A DNA stretch of 64,000 nucleotides from Clostridiales bacterium (lineage in GTDB: Bacteria > Bacillota > Clostridia > Oscillospirales > Acutalibacteraceae), in NCBI GenBank assembly GCA_019422525.1, contig JAHZDE010000008.1, positions 85,680 through 149,679 on the forward strand. The letters are read 5' to 3'. How positions within the stretch are numbered: position 1 is the first letter of the stretch; every line of letters starts with the position of its first letter. Position numbers and translations under genes: made by a program. The notes below the pieces were generated by a model. That model had not been told where the DNA came from. It worked only from the letters and a program-made list of their open reading frames with translations, and made no database searches. Below are positions 17,391-25,250 of the stretch, piece by piece.

Positions 17391-17528
17391 ATGGAGAAAA
17401 CCACGAGCGTCCCTGTATCAAATCGTAATGCTGCCGAATTGATAGCCATTATCCGACGAAACAACGATACATATTGCAAGCGACTGCTGGAATATGCTGC
17501 TGCGTTGGAAAAGGCCCTGAAAAAGTAA
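17391..17528 (+). CDS. 45-aa prophage protein under apparent SOS control
   Basis: ATG 17391 has ATGGAGGAATCAC upstream and the frame runs 45 codons to TAA: MEKTTSVPVSNRNAAELIAI, then a basic helical part (IRRNNDTYCKRLLEYAAALE) and KALKK. No known motif. It is convergent with the repressor gene. An inverted repeat AGCCG..CGGCT at 17542-17566 with a T-rich tail, inside the end of the repressor gene, could terminate it. Promoter, LexA-type box, ribosome site and terminator together argue that it is real. It could act on induction (antirepressor-like or an excision factor), but this is speculation. Confidence 0.65.
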   Translation: MEKTTSVPVSNRNAAELIAIIRRNNDTYCKRLLEYAAALEKALKK

Positions 17529-17553
17529 ATTGTTAAGAATCAGCCGGGGGGGA

Positions 17554-17934
17554 TTACCGCTCGGCTCTTTCTTTTTGTCGCCTGACGATGCCGTCTATCA
17601 GTTTTCTGATAGCGGCTTTTTCTTTTTCGTCCAAGCTCCAATAGGCAACCAGCATATCTTTGATGGTATCATCGTCGGATACCTGGATTTCCGCTAATAC
17701 CTGGGTCAGCTCTGCGTCTTCGCCTAAATCGACGAACATTTCGCCTTCGCCGGTGCGGAGCCAGACTTCGGAGACGTTGAATTCGCGGCAAATATCCGCA
17801 ATGGTGCGGTCGCTGGGAATTCGTTCGCCCTTTTCAATCATCCATACAAAGTTTCTGGTAAGTCCAATTCGGGAAGCAAACTTTTCCTGTGTAAGCCCAG
17901 CAGATTTACGAACTTGACTTATTCTTTCGTTCAT
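17554..17934 (-). CDS. XRE-family phage repressor
   Basis: 126 aa from ATG 17934, which has AAAGGAGG seven bases upstream. An N-terminal helix-turn-helix covers about residues 3-60 (AGLTQEKFASRIGLTRNFVW, then MIEKGERIPS), followed by EVWLRTGEGEMF, common in phage XRE repressors, and a helical C-terminal part for oligomerisation. No LexA-like autocleavage domain, so induction must use another route, perhaps the SOS-box gene next door. Divergent from the early genes across a roughly 160-bp operator region. Confidence 0.9.
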   Translation of the reverse strand: MNERISQVRKSAGLTQEKFASRIGLTRNFVWMIEKGERIPSDRTIADICREFNVSEVWLRTGEGEMFVDLGEDAELTQVLAEIQVSDDDTIKDMLVAYWSLDEKEKAAIRKLIDGIVRRQKERAER

Positions 17935-17955
17935 CAACACACCTCCTTTGAATCA

Positions 17956-18063
17956 ATAATATCATATTTTGCTAACAGAGTCAACATACAAAAATAGTTT
18001 TTTGCTTTATAACAGTTGACATAGTTAGAAATATGTGACAAACTAATCTCACAAAGTTAGCAA
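17956..18063. promoter_or_regulatory. Repressor/early promoter and operator region
   Basis: The minus-strand promoter for the repressor is clear: TTGACT (17984-17979), 17 bp, TATTAT (17961-17956). On the + strand TTGACA (18016-18021) is a possible early -35 with a poor -10. Half-sites of one motif recur: CTAAC at 17972-17976, GTTAG at 18024-18028, CTAAT at 18043-18047 and GTTAG at 18056-18060. TTTGCTAAC and GTTAGCAA are inverted copies flanking the region. The first lies in the repressor promoter spacer, consistent with autoregulation. Confidence 0.6.
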
Positions 18064-18101
18064 TAAACACCGCCCCACAGCGGAGAAAGGAAGTGTAAGA
18101 A

Positions 18102-18470
18102 ATTTATATAAAATATCGCTTAGCTGCTATTGCAGCTTCTTTTCTAATTTTACTGTCTGGGTGTTCTGACAAAATCACTTCCGGTGAAGTAACGGACAAG
18201 ACTTTTACTCCCGAACATACCGAAACTCGCCTCATTACGGTAGTGCATTCCAACGGGAAAACCACCTATACCACTGTGGCTCCCTATGTTTATCACTATC
18301 CTGATACATGGAGAATTACCATCCGTAATTTTGATGAGAATGGTAACGAGTTGAACGAGACATTCCGTGTTACAGAAGATATCTACAACTCTGTAGATAT
18401 CGAGGATGAATTCGTTTATGATGAGGACTTTGAGCCAAACGAACCTGAATATACCCGGGAGCCGAAATAA
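18102..18470 (+). CDS. Lipoprotein with no standard start codon
   Basis: The frame gives a classical lipoprotein signal, KYRLAAIAASFLILLSGCSD, then a mature part including HSNGKTTYTTVAPYVYHYPD and an acidic tail (DEDFEPNEPEYTREPK). There is no ATG, GTG or TTG before the signal peptide: upstream of it stand ATT (18102) and ATA (18108), then an in-frame TAA. GGAAG lies 6-8 bases before the ATT. The first in-frame GTG (18243) would lose the whole signal. Either a rare ATT/ATA start is used, or the ATG mutated to ATA and the gene is dying. First gene of the early operon. Confidence 0.6.
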   Translation: MYIKYRLAAIAASFLILLSGCSDKITSGEVTDKTFTPEHTETRLITVVHSNGKTTYTTVAPYVYHYPDTWRITIRNFDENGNELNETFRVTEDIYNSVDIEDEFVYDEDFEPNEPEYTREPK

Positions 18471-18492
18471 TGCAAAAAAGGAAGTGAGAAAT

Positions 18493-18735
18493 ATGGATTT
18501 TGCGTGCTTGAACTGTGGTGCAAAAAGCTACTGCATCGAAGCGTGTGAAGCTGGCTCCATCATGTGCCTGGCAAACCGCTTGCGCACCGGCCGGACAAAG
18601 GCCGATGTTTTGGGTCATGAGGCAGCACCTGCCAATCCGCAGCATTGTGCATACTGCGGGAAGCCGCTGAAAGTAATTGGAACAGAGCGCTTTTGCAATA
18701 ATGTGCAGTGCCTGAACCGTTTTCAGAATGTTTGA
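18493..18735 (+). CDS. Cys-rich zinc-finger prophage protein
   Basis: 80 aa from ATG 18493 (AAGGAAG upstream). Two Cys clusters: CLNCGAKSYC near the start and CAYCGKPL..CNNVQCLN near the end, likely two zinc sites. It is in the early-gene run, 14 bp before the next gene. No family recognised beyond zinc ribbon. Confidence 0.7.
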   Translation: MDFACLNCGAKSYCIEACEAGSIMCLANRLRTGRTKADVLGHEAAPANPQHCAYCGKPLKVIGTERFCNNVQCLNRFQNV

Positions 18736-18749
18736 AAGGAAGTGAACCT

Positions 18750-19061
18750 ATGACTGACCTTGAACAGGCCATTGCTGATATGGTACAGCAGGCCGTGGAT
18801 AAGCTGACGGCACCGGAGCGACTGTACAGTGCAGAAGATATTGCCAAACGATATCATTGCTCTCCGGGAACTGCATCCATATGGATACGCGCTGGACTTT
18901 TCGGCGAAACCATCAACACCGGTAAGCGGAGCCGCTTGGTGACAGAGGAAGGAATTAGAAAGTATGACCTCGAGCATATCGGCCCTGCTTATGATGGCGA
19001 AAAAATATCCGTACCGCGCGGCCGTAAAAAGAAAATCCCCGTAAATCCGGGGAAAATCTGA
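18750..19061 (+). CDS. Helix-turn-helix DNA-binding protein (excisionase-like)
   Basis: 103 aa from ATG 18750, with AAAGGAAGTG upstream. The core, YSAEDIAKRYHCSPGTASIW, then IRAGLFGETINTGKRSRLVT, has the winged-helix form of MerR/excisionase-type proteins, and the C-terminus is basic (PRGRKKKIPVNPGK). It could be the phage excisionase or an early regulator. No other excisionase candidate is visible in the prophage, which favours the first, but this is inference. Confidence 0.65.
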   Translation: MTDLEQAIADMVQQAVDKLTAPERLYSAEDIAKRYHCSPGTASIWIRAGLFGETINTGKRSRLVTEEGIRKYDLEHIGPAYDGEKISVPRGRKKKIPVNPGKI

Positions 19062-19076
19062 AAGGAGACAAACAAC

Positions 19077-19301
19077 ATGACCGAAACCATAATTCTGATT
19101 GCCCTGTTGTCGGCAATAGGCGGTGCGCTGCTGATGAGCATCGCGCAGGAAATCGCTGAAGCCGTTTGGAAGAGACAGACCCGGAAGGAGCGGCAGGATA
19201 GAGCCATGCAAAAAGCTGCCCAAAAAGCCTTGGAGCGGGAGATGACCCGCCAGGAAGCACACCGGAGCAGCATCATGCGGGAACTGACAAGGAGAATGTG
19301 A
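19077..19301 (+). CDS. Small membrane protein
   Basis: 74 aa with a single hydrophobic segment (IILIALLSAIGGALLMSIAQ, about residues 5-24) and a highly charged cytoplasmic tail rich in Arg, Lys, Glu and Gln. AAAGGAG lies upstream. Early-operon position; function unknown. Confidence 0.65.
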   Translation: MTETIILIALLSAIGGALLMSIAQEIAEAVWKRQTRKERQDRAMQKAAQKALEREMTRQEAHRSSIMRELTRRM

Positions 19302-19302
19302 G

Positions 19303-19569
19303 ATGCTGAAACGCTATTACTTTACCTTTGGTATGAGCCCAGAATTCCCGTTTTGTGGCGGCTGGGTGATTGTCGTGGCACCAGACTTCCATGCAGCTGC
19401 ACAGGTTTTCAAAGCGTACTATCCCTCTGAGCGGGACCCTGGAATCCTCAATTGCGCCGACTATTATTCCGAAGAATCCTTCCAAGAGACGGAAATGGCA
19501 GAAACCGGCAATTTCGGTGCGTTTTGCCATGAGATTATCGAGCCCAGAAAGCCAGGTGAAATCAAATGA
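19303..19569 (+). CDS. Uncharacterised phage protein
   Basis: 88 aa, MLKRYYFTFGMSPEFPFCGG at the start and an acidic middle. It begins 2 bp after the previous stop and overlaps the next start (ATGA), so it is within a translationally coupled early operon. The aromatic N-terminal beta pattern recurs in small early proteins of gut Firmicutes phages. No function recognised. Confidence 0.65.
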   Translation: MLKRYYFTFGMSPEFPFCGGWVIVVAPDFHAAAQVFKAYYPSERDPGILNCADYYSEESFQETEMAETGNFGAFCHEIIEPRKPGEIK

Positions 19570-19760
19570 GCCTCCCCAAAATCGTCCCGTGCAGCTGCGG
19601 GCACCAGCCAAAGCTGGAAGAAAGCTTCCCGAACATAAACGGCTATTTCCGCCAAAGATTCTATGTGTACTGCCCGTATTGCGGCAAAGAATCAATCTGT
19701 ATGGAGACCCGGACAAAAGCCATTAAGGCTTGGAACTATGGGCAGGAGGGGGATTCATGA
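19566..19760 (+). CDS. Lar-like zinc-ribbon protein
   Basis: 64 aa. C-x-C and C-x2-C pairs (CSCGHQPKLE; YCPYCGKES) followed by TRTKAIKAWN, the closing motif typical of the Lar restriction-alleviation family and related phage zinc ribbons. Lar proteins protect phage DNA by modulating host type I restriction. Notably this host carries a type I system 6 kb away. Family match is moderate because many phage proteins share this fold. Confidence 0.6.
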   Translation: MSLPKIVPCSCGHQPKLEESFPNINGYFRQRFYVYCPYCGKESICMETRTKAIKAWNYGQEGDS

Positions 19761-20110
19761 GTACAAAAGCAGTGGTGGAAATTATCTGCCGGCAATGCGG
19801 CAAGAAAGTGCAGACTAAAACTCATAATCGCATGTATTGTTCGGACTGCCAAAAGGAACTTGCCAAAGCCCGAAGCAAGGCTTGGTACAAAAAGCGCAAG
19901 GAAGCGTGCCAGAAGCCAGAATTTTTAGAGAGTCAACTCCCAGAGCAAAGCTGGAAAAATTCTCTGGATTTATTTATGCATCAGGTAGATTTATATAATG
20001 TGTTCCGAAGAATGTCCGGCCAGCCCGAGTTGAGCTATGGGCAGTATGTAGCCCTTTTTGACAAAGAAAATGCCGCCCCCAGTGCTGGAACACCGGAGAG
20101 CGGCAAGTAA
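19757..20110 (+). CDS. Zinc-finger phage protein
   Basis: 117 aa from ATG 19757, which overlaps the previous stop (ATGA) with GGCAGGAGG upstream. The N-terminal ribbon is CRQCGKKVQTKTHNRMYCSD plus a further Cys-containing helix, then a basic stretch (KARSKAWYKKRKEAC). Probably nucleic-acid binding; role unknown. Confidence 0.65.
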   Translation: MSTKAVVEIICRQCGKKVQTKTHNRMYCSDCQKELAKARSKAWYKKRKEACQKPEFLESQLPEQSWKNSLDLFMHQVDLYNVFRRMSGQPELSYGQYVALFDKENAAPSAGTPESGK

Positions 20111-20154
20111 GAAAGATACAGCCTAAGTATAGGCTATTTTGGAGGAAAAAGCAA

Positions 20155-22104
20155 ATGAAACTTTTAAGACTGACCCTTGACAACTTCAAGGGCACGAAAC
20201 ACTTTTCTCTCAACCTGCGGGAGGGGTGCAGCGCGGCCGTATACGGCGAAAACGGCACCGGAAAAACCACTCTGGCGGACGCCTGGTGCTGGCTGCTGTT
20301 CGGCGTTGACTCCAAAGGCCAGAGCGACAGCAAAAACGGCGGCTTTCAGGTATCCACCAAGGGCACCAGCGGCCTGGACTACTCTGTTTCCGCTGCCATC
20401 GAGGTGGACGGCCGTGTTCATACCCTGCGGCGGGTGTATAGGGAAGAATTCAGCCGCAAAAACGGGGAGTCGGAAAAAGGACAGGCCAAAAACCACACCG
20501 ATTACTATCTGGACGATACCCCGCTGAAAACCAAAAAGCAGTATGACGCATTTATCGATACGCTGTTCCCTTCCCGGGAAGTCGGCAGGGCGCTGACGAT
20601 TCCGTCTTATTTTCCCGGAGAGCTGGAGCCCGGCAGCCGGCGGGAGCTGCTGCTGAAGCTGTTCTCCCCGGAAATTACCGAGGACTCTGTCATGGATCGC
20701 CATCCGGAACTGGCCCGGCTGCGTACATATAAAGGCTATAAGACCGTAGAACAGTATCGGGATTGGGCGAAGGCTCAGCGCACGGCCGTCAACAAAGAGC
20801 TGGATAGCATCCCCGGCCGCATTGATGAAGCCAACCTGGCAAAGCGCGAAGAGCTTCTCACTCCGGAAGACAAGGCCGTTTTCCAGCGACTGCAGGCGGA
20901 AAAGGCCAAGCTGACTATAAAGATTAACAGTATCCGTTCCGGCTCCGCGCAGATGGACGCTGCCCGGAGAAGAAGCGAAACGGAGGCTCTGCTCTCGGAG
21001 CGCCGGGCTTCTTATATGGGGAAATTCCTCCACGCCAACGATGCTCTGAACACTGACGCCCAGGCACTGCGGAAAGAGATTTCCGAAAAAGAGCGGGATT
21101 TGTTCATTCTCAAACGCAAAAACGAAGAGCGGGTTTTGTCCATGGAAGACATTCTAAAGGAAATCGGCCGTCTGGGAGATGAATGGCAGAAGTGGAAGGG
21201 GAAGAACTTCGACGAATCCTCCACTATTTGTCCCACCTGCGGGCAGCCGCTGCCGCCGGAACAGGTGCAGGAAGCCCGGGAAAGATTCAACCTGACCCGC
21301 AGCGAGACGATTCGGCAAATCGAAGAACAGGGGACTCAGCTGAGAGAACGCCTGAAGCGGGACTCTGCTGCTGTAAAGAAAGAACAGAAGACAATTACCG
21401 CGGCTGAACAGCAACTTGCTGCTTTACAAGAAAAGCTGGACAAGCTGGCCGCAGCCATTGTCACCCCGCCGCCCTTTGAAAGTACAGACGATTACCAAAA
21501 ACTAACCAAAGAAATCGAGGAAATCCGGCAGGAGGAAGCGGTACTCAAAGCCGGCGCTGAAAAGCAGCTGGCCCCTCTTCTGGAAAAGGAAGAGAAAATT
21601 CAGCAGCAGCTGGACGAGCTGTCCCGGAAACGGTTGAACGCGGAAATGAACCGGCAGCAGGAGCAGCGCATCCATGAGCTGCTGGCCAAACAGAAAGAAC
21701 TGAATCTGCAACTGACCACTCTGGATGATGGCCTGGCTCTTGCAGATCAGTTTATCCGGCTGCGGGCGATGGACTTGGAAGAGGACATCAACAGCCATTT
21801 TGAGGTAGTGCGCTGGAAGCTCTTTGACATGCAGGTCAACAGCGGGGTGAAAACCTGCTGTGAAGCCATGGCCGACAATGACAACGGCATTTTTGTGGAG
21901 TACGGCTCCAATTTGAATGACGGCCGGCAGATTCAGGCCGGTGTGGATATCATCAACGCTATCACTAAAGCCACAGGCGTGACTGCCCCCATTTGGATTG
22001 ACGGAGCCGGAGAGTTGACCAAAAAACTGAACACGCAGTCCCAATGTGTCCGCCTGTACGCTTCCGCAGCGGACAAAGTACTGCGGGTGGAGGTACTGGA
22101 ATGA
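20155..22104 (+). CDS. SbcC/Rad50-like ATPase of the phage recombination module
   Basis: 649 aa. Walker A GENGTGKTTL (about 31-40) in an SMC/RecF-type N-terminal head, long coiled coils, a central zinc-hook-like CPTCGQPL at about 361, a returning coil, and a C-terminal head segment (GAGELTKKL). No separate SbcD nuclease is adjacent. It precedes recT with one small gene between, so it probably helps process DNA ends for single-strand annealing during phage recombination. The signature and D-loop are degenerate, which is common in phage versions. GGAGG precedes the ATG. Confidence 0.85.
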   Translation: MKLLRLTLDNFKGTKHFSLNLREGCSAAVYGENGTGKTTLADAWCWLLFGVDSKGQSDSKNGGFQVSTKGTSGLDYSVSAAIEVDGRVHTLRRVYREEFSRKNGESEKGQAKNHTDYYLDDTPLKTKKQYDAFIDTLFPSREVGRALTIPSYFPGELEPGSRRELLLKLFSPEITEDSVMDRHPELARLRTYKGYKTVEQYRDWAKAQRTAVNKELDSIPGRIDEANLAKREELLTPEDKAVFQRLQAEKAKLTIKINSIRSGSAQMDAARRRSETEALLSERRASYMGKFLHANDALNTDAQALRKEISEKERDLFILKRKNEERVLSMEDILKEIGRLGDEWQKWKGKNFDESSTICPTCGQPLPPEQVQEARERFNLTRSETIRQIEEQGTQLRERLKRDSAAVKKEQKTITAAEQQLAALQEKLDKLAAAIVTPPPFESTDDYQKLTKEIEEIRQEEAVLKAGAEKQLAPLLEKEEKIQQQLDELSRKRLNAEMNRQQEQRIHELLAKQKELNLQLTTLDDGLALADQFIRLRAMDLEEDINSHFEVVRWKLFDMQVNSGVKTCCEAMADNDNGIFVEYGSNLNDGRQIQAGVDIINAITKATGVTAPIWIDGAGELTKKLNTQSQCVRLYASAADKVLRVEVLE

Positions 22105-22391
22105 AGAAAATTACCACCAAGCAGGGATACATTGCGTACACCTGCACAGCACAGGAAACCACCTATCTGGGTGGAATAGGAATCTGTGACGACTGCGGAA
22201 AAGCTGCTTTGAACGGGTTTCTGGTACCGGTACTAAATCACTACATGTGTCCTGACTGTTTTGCCAAATGGCAGAATAGCGGTCGGTTTTATCCAGAAGA
22301 CCTTCCGGCCGAAGCCAGAACTGCCGCGTATTATGAATACCGGATTCCCATGGACAGCGACAATGAAAATTTTACATATCAGGAGGAATAA
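22101..22391 (+). CDS. Small zinc-finger protein between the ATPase and recT
   Basis: 96 aa starting in an ATGA overlap with the ATPase gene. It has CDDCGKAALN and CPDCFAKW pairs and an acidic C-terminus. It is translationally coupled to the recombination genes, so it likely takes part in the same process. Not recognised beyond the zinc site. Confidence 0.7.
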   Translation: MKKITTKQGYIAYTCTAQETTYLGGIGICDDCGKAALNGFLVPVLNHYMCPDCFAKWQNSGRFYPEDLPAEARTAAYYEYRIPMDSDNENFTYQEE

Positions 22392-22394
22392 GCT

Positions 22395-23213
22395 ATGGCA
22401 AACACACTGACAAAAGTAGACCAGTTTAAAGGGGTTATCAATTCCCAGACCATCAAAGCGCAGGTATACAACAGCTTTAAGGATAAGGAAATGGCCGGCG
22501 CTTTTCTGAGCTCCATGATTGACCTGTATTCCGGGGACAGCTATTTGCAGAAATGTGACCCGGAAAAGGTAGCGCTGGAAGCCGTCAAGGCTGCGGCGCT
22601 CCATCTGCCAATTATTAAATCCCTGGGCTATGCCTATGTAGTCCCCTACAAGAACATCCCCACCTTTACCATCGGATATAAAGGGCTGGTACAGCTGGCG
22701 CAGCGCACCGGCCAGTATAAGATTATCAACGCTGATGTGGTATATGAAGGCGAGCTGAAGGGTTTTGACAAGCTTTCCGGTATACCAGACATTTCCGGCC
22801 AGCGGGTTTCTGACAAGGTGGTGGGCTATTTCGCCTATTTCCGCCTGCTCAACGGCCATGAGCACGTTTTTTATATGTCCCGGGAGGACATGGTAAAGTA
22901 TGCGGAGCGGTATTCCCCTTCTTATAACAGCTCCAGCAGCCCGTGGAAAACGGAGTTTGACAAAATGGCCATGAAGACCACACTCCGGCAGCTTTTAAGC
23001 AAATGGGGCCCCACTTCCACCGAAATGCAGAAGGTGGAGCAGCTGGACGATAAAGGCTCGGTTCCTATGCAGACGCCCAACAAAGCTATGATTGATATTG
23101 ACGCGGAGACCGGAGAGGTCCTTTCCGTACATAAAAAGAACGATGCTCCAGCAGAAGAGGAAAGCCAGCAGCCTGCCAGAGCGCCCTTTATGGATGACAT
23201 TTTAGATGAGTAA
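22395..23213 (+). CDS. recT: RecT single-strand annealing protein
   Basis: 272 aa. It has the RecT core: LSSMIDLYSGDSYLQKCDPE, LKAAALHLPI-like AVKAAALHLPI, FTIGYKGLVQLAQRTGQYK, and a C-terminal acidic tail. It anneals complementary single strands during phage recombination and replication. AGGAGG precedes the ATG. The 8-bp overlap with the MBL-fold gene downstream suggests coupling. Confidence 0.95.
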   Translation: MANTLTKVDQFKGVINSQTIKAQVYNSFKDKEMAGAFLSSMIDLYSGDSYLQKCDPEKVALEAVKAAALHLPIIKSLGYAYVVPYKNIPTFTIGYKGLVQLAQRTGQYKIINADVVYEGELKGFDKLSGIPDISGQRVSDKVVGYFAYFRLLNGHEHVFYMSREDMVKYAERYSPSYNSSSSPWKTEFDKMAMKTTLRQLLSKWGPTSTEMQKVEQLDDKGSVPMQTPNKAMIDIDAETGEVLSVHKKNDAPAEEESQQPARAPFMDDILDE

Positions 23214-23931
23214 GGTATACTGCCTCGGCTCCGGGAGCAAGGGCAACAGCTACGCTGTGGATGACGGCCGCAGCGTCCTGCTTCTGGAGGCGGGGCTTCC
23301 CGCATCAAAAATCACTGCCGGATATCGGGAACTGCTTCCCCGGGTGGCCGGGTGCCTCATTACCCATGAGCACATGGACCACGCCAGAGGAGCGGCGGAG
23401 CTGGCCCGTCGGGGCATTTCCCTGTATCTGTCAAAGGGGACTCGGGAAAACATCCCGGGAATCCAGAACCCCTATGCTTTGCAGATTGTCCGGGCATATG
23501 AGCCTTTTCACCTGTACGAGCAGGGAGAAGTTCTCTGGACTGTTCTGCCCTGGGCGGCACAGCATGATGCAGCGGAACCGCTGGGCTTTCTCATCCAGAG
23601 CCGCAGCACCGGGGAAAAGCTGCTGTTTGCCACGGATACCTGTTTTATTCCCAACACCTTTCGAGGGCTGAATACCATCATGGTTGAGTGTAACTACGAC
23701 CAGGAGATGCTGGAAAGGGCCATTGAAAACGGCCGTACAGATTCCCGTATCCTGCACCGGCTGGAAATCAGCCATTTCGGCCTGCATAACGTCAAGGCCA
23801 TGCTGGCTGCCAACGATTTGAGCCAGGTATCCCACATTTATCTGCTGCACGTCTCCACTGCAAACGGAGACAAGCGGAAATTTGAGAAAGAGATTCGAGC
23901 CTTTACCGGAGTTCCGGTCACGGCTTTTTGA
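23206..23931 (+). CDS. MBL-fold metal-dependent hydrolase (phage)
   Basis: 241 aa with the metallo-beta-lactamase motif THEHMDH (about 53-59), LGSGSKGNSY near the start, ATDTCFI, and a late His in SHFGLHN. It resembles the YycJ/WalJ branch. Related genes are common in this spot beside recT in gut siphophages and probably act as a nuclease replacing the usual exonuclease, but the substrate is not shown by sequence. No other exonuclease gene is visible in the module. Confidence 0.85.
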   Translation: MSKVYCLGSGSKGNSYAVDDGRSVLLLEAGLPASKITAGYRELLPRVAGCLITHEHMDHARGAAELARRGISLYLSKGTRENIPGIQNPYALQIVRAYEPFHLYEQGEVLWTVLPWAAQHDAAEPLGFLIQSRSTGEKLLFATDTCFIPNTFRGLNTIMVECNYDQEMLERAIENGRTDSRILHRLEISHFGLHNVKAMLAANDLSQVSHIYLLHVSTANGDKRKFEKEIRAFTGVPVTAF

Positions 23932-23943
23932 GGAGGAAGCGCT

Positions 23944-24795
23944 ATGATTAACAGTATATGGATTGAACTCCATCAGGAAATGCCGCGGCATCCTAAAACA
24001 CTGGCGCTTGCGCAAACCCTCAAAATCAGCCGCCGGGAAGCTGTGGGGCTGTTGATTGACCTGTGGACTTGGGGGCTGAATTGTGCAGACGAGACCGGGC
24101 ATCTCCGGGGTATTACCAATGAAGGAATCGCCATGGCTTTGGATTGGTCCGGCAGACAAGCTGCCAAGCTGGTCAATGCATTGGTGGGCTGCGGCTGGAT
24201 TGACGGAGAAAACGGAAACTATAGCCTGCATGATTGGGCGGACTATACCAGCCGTCTTTCGGACAAAAGGAAGGACGCGGAGCGGAAACGGGAAGCCCGA
24301 AAACGAGCAAAACAAACGGACGAATCCCCGGAAAATCCGCAAAACGTCCCCGGACAGTCCGCGGACAGTCCACGGAAAAATACCGTTAACCCGCGCGCGG
24401 GTATAACCGAACCTAACCAAACCAAACCATATATAACTACATCTAACCTTAACGCAGCATCTATACCGGTAGAGGAGGATGCATCCTTGGATACGGCTGC
24501 GCTGCGCCGGGTGTGTGAGGAATTTTCTTTGTGTATTCACGAGCCAAGTGAGAAGGAGAGGGAGCAGCTGCGCTTACTCCTGGGGGAATACAGCAAGCCA
24601 ACCCTGCTGGCAGCCATCCGGGACGCTAAGGGGAAGGGACGGAGCGTCAACTACCTGCGTACCATCCTGGAAAGTTGGAAGCGCACTGGCACCGCGCCGC
24701 CGGCAGCCCCCAATATACCGGCGCCCAGCTTTGATTTGGAAGAATACGAACGGTCTACTGGCTGGAATTACAGAGAGGGGGAGAACTCGAGATGA
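23944..24795 (+). CDS. Phage replication initiator (DnaD-like/replisome organizer)
   Basis: 283 aa. The N-terminal winged-helix part (WIELHQEMPRHPKTLALAQT, then LKISRREAVGLLIDLWTWGL) is typical of phage replisome organizers. A basic, low-complexity linker follows (KRKDAERKREARKRAKQ), then a DnaD-like C-terminal helical domain ending EEYERSTGWNYREG. The linker coding DNA contains clustered short repeats that may be the origin. No helicase loader is seen, so host DnaB/DnaC recruitment is presumed. Confidence 0.8.
   Translation: MINSIWIELHQEMPRHPKTLALAQTLKISRREAVGLLIDLWTWGLNCADETGHLRGITNEGIAMALDWSGRQAAKLVNALVGCGWIDGENGNYSLHDWADYTSRLSDKRKDAERKREARKRAKQTDESPENPQNVPGQSADSPRKNTVNPRAGITEPNQTKPYITTSNLNAASIPVEEDASLDTAALRRVCEEFSLCIHEPSEKEREQLRLLLGEYSKPTLLAAIRDAKGKGRSVNYLRTILESWKRTGTAPPAAPNIPAPSFDLEEYERSTGWNYREGENSR
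24335..24460. promoter_or_regulatory. Candidate phage replication origin
   Basis: Within the initiator gene: CGGACAGTCC occurs twice 11 bases apart, followed by GC-rich CCCGCGCGCGGG, then an AC-rich run in which AACC recurs and an AT-rich stretch (CATATATAACTACATCTAAC). Repeats beside an easily melted segment in the initiator gene recall lambdoid and Firmicutes phage origins. Confidence 0.35.
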
Positions 24796-25235
24796 TTGAA
24801 TTTACCATTCCAGGAGATCCTCGGGGAAAAGGCCGTCCCCGTGTTGTGCGGCTGAAAAATGGGGCATCCATGAGCTACACACCGGACAAAACAGTGGCCT
24901 ATGAGGAGCTGGCCCGCCAAAGGTTCCGGCAGCAATGGCCTTCGGCAGATCTTCCGTTCCCGGCCCACACACCGGTGTGTGTGATGATTACCGCCTGTTT
25001 CGGTATCCCAAAGAGCACCAGCAAAAAAGCCCGGGTCTCTATGCTCGGCGGCCAAACTTATCCCACGAAAAAGCCGGATGTGGACAACGTGGTCAAGATT
25101 GTACTGGATGCCCTAAACGGGTTTGCCTGGCACGATGATGCACAGGTGGTGCTTTTGCAAGTTGCCAAGGAATACACGGAGCATGAGCCTTTTGTGCGGG
25201 TGCAGGTGAGTGAGCACAAAGATTTGCCGTTTTGA
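24792..25235 (+). CDS. rusA: RusA-like Holliday junction resolvase
   Basis: 147 aa. RusA family signature: IPGDPRGKGRPRV at the start and the catalytic aspartates in KKPDVDNVVKIVLDALNG and WHDDAQV. Resolves branched DNA before packaging. It overlaps the initiator gene by 4 bp (ATGA). Confidence 0.93.
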   Translation: MIEFTIPGDPRGKGRPRVVRLKNGASMSYTPDKTVAYEELARQRFRQQWPSADLPFPAHTPVCVMITACFGIPKSTSKKARVSMLGGQTYPTKKPDVDNVVKIVLDALNGFAWHDDAQVVLLQVAKEYTEHEPFVRVQVSEHKDLPF

Positions 25236-25250
25236 GAGGAGATACCTATC

